Below are positions 47,290 through 58,888 of a stretch of 64,000 nt of DNA, piece by piece (positions within the stretch are counted from its first letter, which is position 1; every line of letters starts with the position of its first letter). Source of the stretch: Paralithodes platypus (Eukaryota; Arthropoda; Malacostraca; Decapoda; Lithodidae); assembly GCA_032716605.1 (NCBI GenBank), contig CM064573.1, positions 7,652,207 to 7,716,206 on the forward strand, in the 5' to 3' direction. The notes beneath the pieces were generated by a model. The model was not told the DNA's origin, did no database searches, and saw only the letters and a program-made list of their open reading frames with translations. The position numbers were made by a program, and so were the translations under genes.

Positions 47290-47989
47290 TTTTTCTCACA
47301 GAAATAACAACACTGGAACATATTGCAGATCTTATAATGTTAATGGCTCTAATTCCCTCTTGAGCAATCGAGTGTAATAGATATTTGAAATTGTATTTTC
47401 CGCTCAGCTGGTCCGAGGCCCAGAAACATTTATTATATATACTGAATCTGGAGTTCCCTTGTTCCAGGAGACTTGGGGCTCAGGTTCCTGAGAATTGTTG
47501 TAAGAATTGTAGTAAGTAAGCTATTGTTATATATATATTTATACTCTATCTACACCCAACCACGCACACGCACACACACACAATATAATAATCTGTTTGA
47601 ATTCAAACGTTGGAAACTCAACACTGTTAATTGGCTGTTAATTGAATGCATCAAAGTTATATTTTAATAATAAATTAATAAGTTTTTTAATGAAACTAAA
47701 AACAAATAAGCATGACCGACGAGTACCATTCACAACTGTCAAAATACAGCAATTTGTTTGTTTCTAAAATGTGTTATTTCAATTTGTGTTGAGGAACAAA
47801 ACTCGTCATACTTTATAGGATCCATCATTAAAGGTCTGCCCCTCACTCGTTGATTAATGATAATTGAATGTGATATTCCTCTGTGTGTTAATAACGCCTT
47901 GTTAACAAGAGGAAGTCCCGTGGGTAGGGCCTTCGGTAGCGTCTGTGTGTGTGTGTGTGTAGTGTGTACGTCCAGTGTTTGTGTTTGTA
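47287..47989. other. Non-coding spacer
   Basis: AT-rich with a short CA run at about 47564-47582 and GT at 47943-47960. No gene. Confidence 0.5.
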
Positions 47990-50357
47990 ATGTGTTGAAT
48001 GGGTATGTCTGTTATAATGGTAGTGGTAACAATGTGTTGCCTGGACATGTTGAGTGGGTATGTCTGTTATAATGGTGGTGTTAACAATGTGGTGCCTGGA
48101 CATGTTGAGTGGGTATGTCTGTTATAATGGTGGTGTTAACAATGTGGTGCCTGGACATGTTGAGTGGGTATGTCTGTTATAATGGTGGTGGTAACAATGT
48201 GGTGCCTGGACATGTTGAGTGGGTATGTCTGTTATAATGGTGGTGGTAACAATGTGGTGCCTGGACATGTTGAGTGGGTATGTCTGTTATAATGGTGGTG
48301 TTAACAATGTGGTGCCTGGACATGTTGAGTGGGTATGTCTGTTATAATGGTGGTGTTAACAATGTGGTGCCTGGACATGTTGAGTGGGTATGTCTGTTAT
48401 AATGGTGGTGGTAACAATGTGGTGCCTGGACATGTTGAGTGAGTATGTCTGTTATAATGGTGGTGTAACAATGTGGTGCCTGGACATGTTGAGTGGGTAT
48501 GTCTGTTATAATGGTAGTGGTAACAATGTGGTGCCTGGACATGTTGAGTGGGTATGTCTGTTATAATGGTGGTGGTAACAATGTGGTGCCTGGACATGTT
48601 GAGTGGGTATGTCTGTTATAATGGTGGTGGTAACAATGTGGTGCCTGGACATGTTGAGTGGGTATGTCTGTTATAATGGTGGTGGTAACAATGTGGTGCC
48701 TGGACATGTGAGTGGGTATGTCTGTTATAATGGTAGTGGTAACAATGTGGTGCCTGGACATGTTGAGTGGGTATGTCTGTTATAATGGTAGTGGTAACAA
48801 TGTGGTACCTGGACATGTTGAGTGGGTATGTCTGTTATAATGGTAGTGGTAACAATGTGGTACCTGGACATGTTGAGTGGGTATGTCTGTTATAATGGTA
48901 GTGGTAACAATGTGGTGCCTGGACATGTTGAGTGGGTATGTCTGTTATAATGGTGGTGGTAACAATGTGGTACCTGGACATGTTGAGTGGGTATGTCTGT
49001 TATAATGGTAGTGGTAACAATGTGGTACCTGGACATGTTGAGTGGGTATGTCTGTTATAATGGTAGTGGTAACAATGTGGTGCCTGGACATGTTGAGTGG
49101 GTATGTCTGTTATAATGTGGTGGTAACAATGTGGTACCTGGACATGTTGAGTGGGTATGCCTGTTATAATGGTAGTGGTAACAATGTGGTACCTGGACAT
49201 GTTGAGTGGGTATGTCTGTTATAATGGTAGTGGTAACAATGTGGTACCTGGACATGTTGAGTGGGTATGTCTGTTATAATGGTAGTGGTAACAATGTGGT
49301 ACCTGGACATGTTGAGTGGGTATGTCTGTTATAATGGTAGTGGTAACAATGTGGTGCCTGGACATGTTGAGTGGGTATGTCTGTTATAATGGTAGTGGTA
49401 ACAATGTGGTACCTGGACATGTTGAGTGGGTATGTCTGTTATAATGGTGGTGGTAACAATGTGGTGCCTGGACATGTTGAGTGGGTATGTCTGTTATAAT
49501 GGTGGTGGTAACAATGTGGTGCCTGGACATGTTGAGTGGGTATGTCTGTTATAATGGTAGTGGTAACAATGTGGTGCCTGGACATGTTGAGTGGGTATGT
49601 CTGTTATAATGGTGGTGGTAACAATGTGGTAGTGTGGGTATGTCTGCTATAATGGTAGTGGTAACAATGTGGTGCCTGGACATGTTGAGTGGGTATGTCT
49701 GTTATAATGGTAGTGGTAACAATGTGGTGCCTGGACATGTTGAGTGGGTATGTCTGTTATAATGGTGGTGGTAACAATGTGGTGCCTGGACATGTTGAGT
49801 GGGTATGTCTGTTATAATGGTGGTGGTAACAATGTGGTGCCTGGACATGTTGAGTGGGTGCTATAATGGTAGTGGTAACAATGTGGTGCCTGGAAGTGGA
49901 CATGTCTGCTATAATGGTAGTGGTAACAATGTGGTGCCTGGACATGTCTGCTATAATGGTAGTGGTAACAATGTGGTGCCTGGAAGTGGACATGTCTGCT
50001 ATAATGGTAGTGGTAACAATGTGGTGCCTGGAAGTGGAGTGGGTCTGCTATAATGGTAGTGGTAACAATGTGGTGCCTGGAAGTGAATGTCTGCTGCTAT
50101 AATGGTAGTGGTAACAATGTGGTGCCTGGAAGTGGACATGTCTGCTATAATGGTAGTGGTAACAATGTGGTGCCTGGAAGTGGACATATCTGCTATAATG
50201 GTAGTGGTAACAATGTGGTGCCTGTACATGTCTGCTATAATGGTAGTGGTAACAATGTGGTGCCAGGACATATATACACGACATTACATCCGTTATAATG
50301 GTAGTGGTAACAATGTGGTGCCTGCATGTTATGACGCATAATGGTAGTGGTAACAAT
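47990..50357. repeat. 55-bp minisatellite, about 43 units, rearranged 3' end
   Basis: The unit is TGTCTGTTATAATGGTAGTG, then GTAACAATGTGGTGCCTGGA, then CATGTTGAGTGGGTA. Variants are GGTGGTGG against GGTAGTGG and GTGCC against GTACC. From about 49850 the units shorten to roughly 38-50 bp, with GGAAGTGGACATGTCTGC replacing part of the end. Open frames across it are artefacts. Confidence 0.97.
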
Positions 50358-50515
50358 GTGTTTTCTCACTCTTATAATTACCTCTCCAAAATTAGTTTCT
50401 GCCCACAGCTAACTCACGACAACTGCAGAGGTGAAGTAACTAATACTAAAGGTTTAAATGATGGTACCAGGGCTTATATCCCTAATTAATGTACCGTCAA
50501 GCTAGAGGGTTAATT
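50358..50515. mobile_element. TTAA MITE, family 1, partial copy
   Basis: Matches 46695-46870 ('TCTCACTCTTATAATTACC', 'TCTGCCCACAGCTAACTCA', 'ACAACTGCAGAGG'), ends 'AGAGGGTTAATTAA', and lacks the left third. It begins exactly where the minisatellite ends. Confidence 0.75.
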
Positions 50516-50544
50516 AATTGATCGTCATCAGACTGAGCTATTAC

Positions 50545-50768
50545 AAGGTTAGTTCATTGAAGTTTTGAATATACTTAATGGGTTTGATAATATTGATCAT
50601 AGGAACATGTCTAGTCCCAATATGAATACAACACGCAACCATGGCTGGAAGTTAGAATTAAACAAAATCAGCACTAGTATTAGTGGACACTTTTTCACAT
50701 ATAATATCTGTTCCACCTGGAACAAACTTCCCTTTATAATACAGTATGATGAGAAGACTACATCATAA
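50545..50768 (+). pseudogene. CR1/L2-type reverse transcriptase, C-terminal remnant
   Basis: The plus strand reads 'FEVLNILNGFDNIDH', 'TRNHGWKLELNKIS' and 'STWNKLPFIIQYD', the order seen at the end of CR1-type ORF2 (compare 'VFKIIKGIDNMN', 'TRGNGCKIIGK' and 'NLWNGLP' in LINE A). No catalytic part remains. An old fragment of another family. Confidence 0.65.
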
Positions 50769-50770
50769 TG

Positions 50771-51024
50771 TTGTTTTTTCAAAATTACATAAAAGTATAT
50801 CTAAATACGATTGCAATATATGCAGTACTGTGTAGTATTTTGTATAAATTAAAGTATGCTCAACTAAATAATTTTGCCAATTCAGGCATAAAAAGGTGCT
50901 TCTGTGAAGGTATGTTGGTCTAAAAATATGTTAAGACAGAATGTCACTATCGTAATGGCCAATATTATGGGAACCACTTCAGCTTATTGGTTCAGGAACA
51001 CATCTCCATCATTTACCTGCCAGT
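50771..51024. other. Spacer and left flank of the LINE F target repeat
   Basis: From 50980 the sequence matches 11596-11650, the left half of the repeat into which LINE F inserted. Confidence 0.6.
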
Positions 51025-52639
51025 AAGGTTACACATACATACATACATAACATTTTAAGACTGAGTGTTCCACACATCAGTGCAGTTTCAGTCTCTTGTC
51101 CTAATGGCGGCGTTCCAGGCAACCCTGTTAAGGGCTGCTTCACTTGTCAAGTTCTTGGATTTGAGATCGGCGCGTATAGTCCGATCCCAGGTCTTCCTCG
51201 GTCCACCCCTTGGTGCAGCTCCCTCCACAATCACAGACCTGCATTTTTTCACCCAATTTTGTTCATCCATTCTCTCCACATGTCCATACCATCCCAGTCT
51301 TCTTGTACGCATCACCTCGCTAATACTCTTTATACCTAAACGTCTCCTCAGCTCAACATTTGTTATTCTATCCTGTAGCCTGGCCCCACACATCCATCTC
51401 GCCATTCTCATCTCATTACGCTCCATTCTGTTGACATCCTCTACTTTAACGGCCCATGTTTCTGAGGCATACGTCATTGCACTTCTAACACATGAGGCAT
51501 ACACCTTTCCCTTCAGGGGGAGAGGCATTCTTTTCATGGTCAGGATTGGCATCAATTCTCTGACCTTCCCCCAGCCACACCTAATTCTAGCAACAGTGGC
51601 AGCCTCGGCCCCACCACCGGCAGAGATGGTATCTCCTAGGTAACAAAACTTGTTCACCAGCTCCAAAGACTCATTTCCAAAATTCACAGCCACAGGATCA
51701 TCACTTAACACAAGCTCGCCTTTGCACACTACGCACTCAAATTTCTCTATTTCTGACTTATCCTTCGGCAGGGGCCCCTTTATTCTACTACAGCGCTTAC
51801 TCCCATGGTGTACCCAACATCGACAGATGCTACATTGAATTGAGTTAACGCCCACTCCCTTTCCACACACTGCACATGGGTATGCACCGCTCTTTTCCAC
51901 ATTGCCTCGTCTCAAACTACAATGCATAACCTTGGTTTTGTTAATATTGACTCTTAAACCCTTGCTCGCCATGCCCTCTCTCCACTCTCTGAATTTGGCC
52001 TCAGCATCCTGCATACTGTCAGCTATTAGGACTAAATCGTCTGCATAAACAGTTCCAATGGGAGTCCGCCTCTAAAAACTCTAGACAGCGCCTCCAAGAC
52101 CATAATAAAGAGGAGGGGGCTTAACACTGAACCCTGATGGACTCCAACACAGACTGCGAACTCATCACTCAGTACACCCTTCACCCTCACCGAACTTCGC
52201 GAATCCTCATACATCTTCATTATCACACGCACCAGCCACTCTTCCACACCAAGTTTCCTCATAGCCCACTGCACAACATCTCTAGGTACCCTATCAAAGG
52301 CCTTCTCCAGGTCCACAAACACAAAGTAAAGATCCCTGCCTTTTAGTAAGTATCTTTCCTGTATCTGCCTGACTATGAAGATAGCATCGGTTGTACCACG
52401 TCCTGGCATAAAACCAAACTGCATATCATCAATAGAGATGCTTTGCCTGATCAAACCCTCAAGGACTCTCTCACAGACCTTCATGATTTGGTCAAGCATT
52501 TTCAGGCCCCTATAATTTCCTCTATCTAGCCCATCCCCTTTTCCTTTGTATATATTTACTATTACACTTTTGAGCCAATCCTCTGGGATTTTCTCATCTT
52601 TAATAATGGTGTTTATCAACTCAGTGACTAAGTTTACAC
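51025..52639 (-). mobile_element. RTE-like LINE F, 5'-truncated, with 10-bp target duplication
   Basis: Minus-strand insertion flanked by AAGGTTACAC (51025-51034) and AAGTTTACAC (52630-52639). The 3' end is an ATGT-type simple repeat (plus strand ATACATACATACATA, 51035-51049). The flanks join into a repeat that occurs without the insertion at 11596-11700. It carries the reverse transcriptase from mid-fingers to the end. Confidence 0.9.
51088..52629 (-). pseudogene. LINE F reverse transcriptase with Cys-rich insertion
   Basis: Open from the junction: 'VIVNIYKGKGD', 'NYRGLKMLDQIMKV', 'FGFMPGRGTTDAIF', 'VFVDLEKAFDRVPR' (catalytic Asp), 'GVHQGSVLSPLLF'. Then 'YADDLVLIADS' across a frameshift near 52045, 'GLRVNINKTKVMHC', a Cys-rich segment 'CAVCGKG', 'CSICRCWVH', 'CVVC' (51890-51700), 'FCYLGDTIS', and the C-terminal 'LGWYGHVERMD' and 'PRGGPRKTWD' to the TGA at 51088-51090. 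This is the RTE-type order. The polymerase copies RNA at a nicked target; here the endonuclease is lost. Only one clear frameshift is present. Confidence 0.88.
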
Positions 52640-52862
52640 CTTAAGTGTTTATGGTCAGAGTTCACAGTAATTGCTCTCCATCCTACTGGCTCAAACGACC
52701 TCCAAAATCACTCAGCAACTTGTTCATTAACATTATTCCTATATTAGTTAGTCACTCACATTTTAACATAGTCTAGGCTTTACAAAGAACAAGGAAGATA
52801 GCAACACTGTAATTCTAGGACAACTCTTGAACACAATTTACAATGCAAGACGAAAGCTTGCG

Positions 52863-52893
<31 letters not shown>

Positions 52894-53429
52894 ATTTTAT
52901 TTCTCTCTCTCTCGAACCGACAGGTTTAGAACTAACTTTTCGTTGAAAAACTTACTTACTTTTTAAATTCCAGCCTTGTTCATCTTCTATTCATTTTCAT
53001 CAGATCTTCTAGCTCTTTCTTGTCTCCCCACATTTGTTTTCTGTTACCCAATAGTTTAAATCATTAGTAGCCTACTGAATCTACATTTAGATTACATTGG
53101 CAAGATAGCCTATGTAACTAAAGATATATTCAAGATAAGTATGCAATAATGTATGAATTACTAATTATTAGAATAATACCATCTAATTATCAAGAAGTGG
53201 CAATGACTTAACCTGTGTTCTAATACTTGCACGTTATTGTATAATATGATGAGCATTATTTATTTGGAAAACTATTATCGTCAATACTGCCACATATCTA
53301 TTTCAGAATACACCATATTTCATTGTAGTCCTTAGTATTAACATACATATAGCGCAGTAGGTGATATTTTACTAAAACAACAAACATAGTGTTGAAGGAA
53401 TCAGTTCGAACACGTGGGGCTTGAATGCC
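52640..53429. other. Non-coding; right flank of LINE F target repeat, then unique
   Basis: 52640-52770 continues the repeat seen at 11660-11870. A CG/CA run lies at 52860-52894. The rest is AT-rich with no gene. Confidence 0.55.
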
Positions 53430-53520
53430 TCAGTCCTGCAGCAGCCTCAGTCGCTCAGTGTTCTTTGTAGAGTGAAGTAGTGCTGTTCACGGCTGATATA
53501 TTTCTTCACTTCCCGGGACT
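53430..53520 (+). other. Candidate transcription start and first exon
   Basis: Three TCAGT motifs, the arthropod initiator consensus, lie at 53430, 53447 and 53455 in a locally GC-richer block. A perfect donor GTAAGT follows at 53521. No TATA box is obvious. There is no long open frame, so this would be a 5' UTR exon or a non-coding RNA exon. This is inference from signals only. Confidence 0.3.
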
Positions 53521-53857
53521 GTAAGTGCATTATATTATACAAACCTTTACTGTGTTGTTATATTGCATTATTATTGATATTTTAGATCGTATGAAGACGC
53601 TAGATGAGGGGTAAAATACACGATATAGCCGAGTTTAAATGCCTGCTTGGTTGGCAGTGACGACTCCCATCCATGTTCCCATCTTATATTAAATCCCTCT
53701 CCCTATTAATTTTCTGCCCCACATTTTCCTTTTAATCCAACATCCCGAGATGCGAAAGCCATATATGTTCGTGTTTTGGATGTAGGTGTTATTATTGTGT
53801 AATGATTGATTTAGAAGTCTATTATAAGTAGGCTATAATGTAATAATTATGTTTCAG

Positions 53858-53931
53858 GCCAGACAGCCCAGGATGACGCCGCAGGGTTACCAGGGTTGAG
53901 TGGCAGGGCTGCCAACACCACGACAATTAAG
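53858..53931 (+). other. Exon-like block 1 (74 bp) with splice-like borders
   Basis: Preceded by GTTTCAG and followed by AAG|GTATT. It starts GCCAGACAGCCCAGGATGAC and is richer in GC than its flanks. It has one 22-bp internal unit ending GGCAGG. Duplicated at 55356-55473. Confidence 0.35.
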
Positions 53932-54135
53932 GTATTATATTGTTGTAATCATACTAAATTTAACAATATCACTCATAGCACGACTCTAACATATCTTGTA
54001 ACTACCATCAGACTCATTTTAAAGCTCAGGAGTCCAGTGTCATAGATGTCGTGCACCAGAAGTTTCATAAACAATCTGTATCTCACACAATTGGGTTGTG
54101 TAAACATTAAGTTTCGTACATAATTATTTTCGTAC

Positions 54136-54350
54136 TTAACCCATTCTGTACTAGGGATGTCCTATTTATCACTTCCTGGCAACTATTAGACGATTTTAGT
54201 CAGCTTAGGAAGGACCTCTAGCAATAATGAGGCTTCAAACTACCTCAACAAACCATTGTAACTACCACAGATCCTTCCTAAGCTGTATAATATCGTCTAA
54301 ATATAGCTAGAATAAAATATTAAACACGTCGCTGGTACTCAAAGGGTTAA
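54136..54350. mobile_element. TTAA-flanked palindromic MITE, family 3 (copy 3)
   Basis: TTAA at 54136-54139 and 54347-54350. Inner arms are 'AGACGATTTTAGTCAGCTTAGGAAG' shortened to its core AGACGATTTTA with the inverse ATATCGTCT. It sits inside a degenerate GTTTCGTACACAATG-type repeat, which continues on both sides. A partial relative lies at about 54940-54992. Confidence 0.82.
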
Positions 54351-55355
54351 TGGGTTTCTTACGCAATGGGTTTGTACACATTGTGTTTCGTACGCAATGG
54401 TATCGTACACATTAGTAAATTTTGAATAATGGGTATCGTACACAATGAGTTTCGTACACATACTGTGTTTATTAGCTACCGCCAGACGATTGCCGTTAGT
54501 GCAACAATGTTTGTTGCCAACAAGTTGTCTTTATTTGTCTAGTTTATGTTATGTTGGTCTGTCTCCAACATCTTCCTTGCATATTATCCGAACTGGTGGT
54601 TTTGCTTCTCTAAATATTTGTTTGTATACCTCACAATAATGTTTTTTTTTTGTTATCTCTCATAATGACTCTTCACTCTCACACATCAATCTGTCACTCT
54701 CGTCCATCACTTGGCTGTCCTCACTTAATATAGTTATCTTTATATATCAATACAATCCCGGCACATTGAATCTCTTATCATATTGAAAATATATACTGAC
54801 GGTGCTTATATTGCATGCCAAAAATAGTAGTTAGAATGTTAACATTTCACAAAGGTAATAGCTACTGCATCCAATATATATTAGGGAACAGTAAAACAGT
54901 TGTATGTTTAGCACTGATACTTAATATGTTTCCTGACTAATACCAGACGGGTTTGTTCATCTTAGGAAGGAGCTCTGGTAGTAAAGGTGTTAATGTGTCA
55001 CTATTACAACGTTAATATGAAGGTGAGGCTGAGTTTAATAGTTTGTCTGTAAGTTTGATTGACTGTCAGCAGGATGTTAACATAAGTTTATAACCAGTTT
55101 CCACAGGGAGGCAGACGGCCGGGAGATACATTTTAACATGTATATACAGTACGGTATATACTGTATAGGCCTATATATTTTGTAATTATCGATTAGGCCT
55201 AGTCTGTATTTTAAATTACACATTATATTAATAATCCATCAACATGAGATGTGTAAGCGATGTATGTGCCTCTTGGATGTAGAAGGTGTTTTTGTGTACT
55301 GGTTGATTTAAAAAAGGTATGTTATAAGTAGACTAATATTATATTTTATTTTCAG
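54351..55355. other. Candidate intron; degenerate short repeats
   Basis: Between the two exon-like blocks. Around 54090-54460 the motif GTTTCGTACACAATGGG recurs irregularly, as it does after the second block at 55610-55830. No gene seen inside. Confidence 0.5.
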
Positions 55356-55473
55356 GCCAGACAACCCGGGATGACGCCGCAGGGTTGCCAACACTGGGTG
55401 GCAGGGATGTCAGCACTGAGTAGCAGGGCTGCCAACACTGAGTAGCAGGGCTACCAACACCACGGCAACCAAG
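55356..55473 (+). other. Exon-like block 2 (118 bp), duplicate of block 1 with expanded 22-bp unit
   Basis: Preceded by a pyrimidine-rich ATTTTATTTTCAG and followed by AAG|GTATTTA. It matches block 1 from GCCAGACA-CCC to CCAACACCACG-CAA but has three instead of one 22-bp units (for example GCTGCCAACACTGAGTAGCAG). The 44-bp size difference is not a multiple of three, which argues against a coding exon. Confidence 0.4.
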
Positions 55474-56298
55474 GTATTTATACCATATTGTGTAGCAATT
55501 TAATTCACATGGTTCAATCATATATTTTAACTACCATCAGACGATGTTTAAAGCAGAGGAGTCGTGTCATAGTTGTCGTGCATCCGTAACTTACCAGAGT
55601 CAAGTAGCCTACACCGGGAGTTTCATAACTGTGAGTTTCTTACACAATGAGTTTAAAACACAGTTTCGTACACAATGAATTTCATAAACAGAGAGTTTCG
55701 CACATACGGGGTTTCGTACACAATGATTTTTTTTTTTTTTTTACACTATTGTGTTACTAAAACAATGGGTTACGTATATGGAGTTTCGTACACAAGATTA
55801 GTACACAGTCTCTTACACAGAGTTTAATGTAGTTTATAAAAATATGTTTTTAATATAATCGTGCCCATAATTTCGTACACAGAATTCACAGAAAGTTATC
55901 CTTTTACCATACTCAAGACTTTATACATTTTCATTAGTACCAGTATGATATTTGATTTTGACTGTTATTTTAAAAATTACATGTTACCTAACTTAGCCAC
56001 TTACCTCTCCTTACTCATTTATATGTCCATCACTACTAGCCTACTATCACCATTCCTGCAACTCCCCATCTATCTTTCCATCATAATAGGTACCATACAC
56101 TAATAGTGTATTTACTATTATAGTACAGTATATTACCTAGAAGTAGTATGGATACCGGCACATGTCTTTGGTTCTCTATAATCTAATATATTTATGAATT
56201 AATTGTATAATTCGTCATGGGTGTGATACACTTTATTGTGACGTAGATCGATTACATAGAGTAGCCTAATTGTTAATAGCCTGAGCTTATATATAGTA
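55474..56298. other. Non-coding; degenerate GTTTCGTACAC repeats, then AT-rich
   Basis: The GTTTCGTACACAATG-type repeats run from 55636 to about 55825 with a T18-like run at 55725-55742. The rest is AT-rich and shows nothing else. Confidence 0.5.
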
Positions 56299-56497
56299 CC
56301 ATAATATATTCCCGGGCGTTTCCTCACCCTCCTCAGCTCCCCGCCATGGAGTGGCTTCGGTCACCCAGGCTTTATTGTGGTCGGCAGGGAGGGTTCTGTG
56401 GGGGCGCTCGGTTATGGCCTTGGCCTTGCTCGGGGCTAGGGGCTGTTCGGCCAGGCAGCTTGGGGAACAGCAACAACAACAACAACCATAATATATT
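56299..56497 (+). mobile_element. LINE G, short 3' end with 12-bp target duplication
   Basis: A 175-bp fragment (56311-56485) ending in CAACAACAACAACAA, flanked by CCATAATATATT at 56299-56310 and 56486-56497. It matches the minus-strand 58450-58625 and the 3' end of 59385-59500. Confidence 0.88.
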
Positions 56498-56795
56498 TAC
56501 TAATCTTTAAAGCTGTCTAATATATAATGGCACACTTATAAAATTTCTTTAGTATGTTGCAATGTTGAGAGTTGTCCAGATTCTGTTCACTGAAGAGTAC
56601 AAACTCACAGCTGACTCACGTTAGATTAATGGCCACTCCACGTCTGCCAAACCCTTGTAAAATTACGAAATTTACGACACAGGATAACAAATGAGAATGA
56701 AAACATTTACAGTGCATAATATAATCTGTAGCGCGCCTGGACATTCGGTATTTATTCGTAGCAATGTCTGGTGAACCACAATGATATTCTTTTCA
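56498..56795. other. Non-coding spacer
   Basis: Nothing recognised. Confidence 0.5.
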
Positions 56796-57241
56796 TTAAC
56801 CCGTACAGCCCCAGCGACGCGTCTGGCCCGTCGGCGATGTATGTAACGCACAGCCCCAGCGACGCGTCTGACAAGTCACCCTAATTGCTCCGACCGTAAC
56901 CTCAGGTGTAGCCACTCGAGAGGGCTCAGATTTGTATGGGAACTGTGTACGTATCCCACGCAACCGTGCCGATGGTTGAAAACTCTCAAAGTCCACGTGC
57001 GTGCGCGTGAGCGCGCAATAACCTGTTTTTTTGGGGTAATTGCCTTCAATTTTTTACTCTTGTAAAATACGTTTTCGGGGGCTCTGTAGGACCATTCTTT
57101 AAGCTTTTTGAGCGGTTTTTCGTGGTTTTTCCTTCATTCCTAACCCATTCGCTATTGTTTCTGGAATAAAAACATTTTTTGAAAACCGGCCGGGTTCTGG
57201 TGAACAAACAATACAAAACTAGCCGGGGCTCCACGGGTTAT
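56796..57241. mobile_element. TTAA-flanked MITE, family 2 (copy 2, inverted)
   Basis: Inverted copy of 14644-15089. Left TTAA at 56796-56799; the right site is TTAT at 57238-57241, one substitution away. It has the same subterminal CAGCGACGCGTCTG repeats (twice) and the CpG-rich GTGCGTGCGCGTGAGCGCGC block. Confidence 0.83.
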
Positions 57242-58449
57242 CACTTAGTATTACGTTAATATACAGTACTCTGCATTGCGTGATTAATCTTCATGCCTCA
57301 CCAATATTCTTCCTCCCAGCACCTTATCACTAGTGAGCGGCAATTCGTCTTTTTACTCATTATGCACTTTAACCTAATGTATCTTTCCTCTCCCGTTATA
57401 TTCTAGATATATTTATTCCTGCTCCATAAAACTCACTTAAGTTTAATGTGTCTACAGCTAAGAACATTCTTGAAACCCGGGAGCTTTTATGAATAACCTC
57501 TGGCAATCCTTACGTACTTGAGAATTCTTTTAGGCAGGCTGTTCTTATTTTGGGAACGGCTTGAAAAATACTGACTCTGAATCTACGAAATATTTGTTTA
57601 TTTCAAAGGACCTAAAGCTTACCTAATGCTTAATTAAGAAACAAAATAGGTATAATATATGTCTTTTCAAGCATGATCTTTATCATTTCATAAATATAGA
57701 TAGATGCATAGATAGTTATAAGTACACTACATGTTAATCATGGTGACTACAAAAAATCCTATTGACACTATTGTCACTTTACATTCAAGCTATGTTCGTC
57801 AAACACTAACATTATGTCTCTCCTGCGTCATGTTCTATCACTTAACTTCTTCCTCGTTCAGTTCCGACCATTGCATATCATGCTGTCCACGAGCAGCACT
57901 TGTTGGAGTTTAAAATTGGAATCACAACTCGCATAAAAAACATTGTTCATATACCTTTTGCTAGCCTAATGTGTTGACAGGCTCATTCGTGTAGTTAAGG
58001 TTGATGTAACAGGTATATTTAAAATGTAAATGCTTGATTGTACAGTTGAAAGTAGACAGTAGGATCGGTGTTATACTTTGTACAAATCGGAAAATAATAA
58101 ATAATTTGAGCTAATTTAGTACTTTAGTTACTTAGTATTTACATGGACACATAACCTTTCCAAGCCTTATATAATATGTTATATAGTAAATACATACACA
58201 TAATCTTGGATATACACCATTGATATGTGGTATAAAAGACATTCCACAAATATATCGATAGCAGCAATAGAATCGTACTATCAATCTTTATCTTTACAAA
58301 GATAAATGATGACCCGACACAGATATTCAAATTCAGTGGAATACCAATCAACCTTTTAGTCCCTCTTTTTCTCAATTCAATTTTAGACGGTCTGATATTA
58401 ATCTCATGGGTTGAAAGAAGTGATGGACGCGAGAGGTGGAGGGAGAGTT
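57242..58449. other. Non-coding spacer
   Basis: About 1.2 kb of AT-rich sequence, no gene recognised. Confidence 0.5.
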
Positions 58450-58665
58450 TGTTGTTGTTGCTGTTCCCCAAGCTGCCTGGCCGAACAGCCCCAAGGCCCC
58501 GAGCAAGGCCAAGGCCATAACCGAGCGCCCACACAGAACCCTCCCTGCCGACCACAATAAAGCCTGGGTGACCGAAGCCACTCCATGGCGGGGAGCTGGG
58601 GAGGGTGAGGAAACACCCGGGAAACCAAAGCCCCACCCAGGGCCCTGTGCCCCTCAGCAATTATG
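58450..58665 (-). mobile_element. LINE G, 3' end fragment
   Basis: Minus-strand copy of the same 3' end: AAC tail (TTGTTGTTG on the plus strand, 58450-58460), 'CAAGCTGCCTGGCCGAACAG', 'GGAGGGTGAGGAAAC'. It extends about 40 bp further 5' than the copy at 56311. Confidence 0.8.
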
Positions 58666-58888
58666 AAGAGAAAGTTGAGGGGCCCCTTTGCCCCTTTGCT
58701 TTGGAGTGAGAGTTGATGTGAATGGTTCTGTTTGGAGTCTGATGTACCTTAAGATTAATGAAGAACCTGAATATGGACGAATGAGATATACATATGGTAA
58801 TAGAGTGGTGGTGGCGAGAGAGGAAGAACCTCTGAAGAAGCTGGATTTTGAGAACTGACATATAGAAATTATAAAGTGTAATTGGGAA

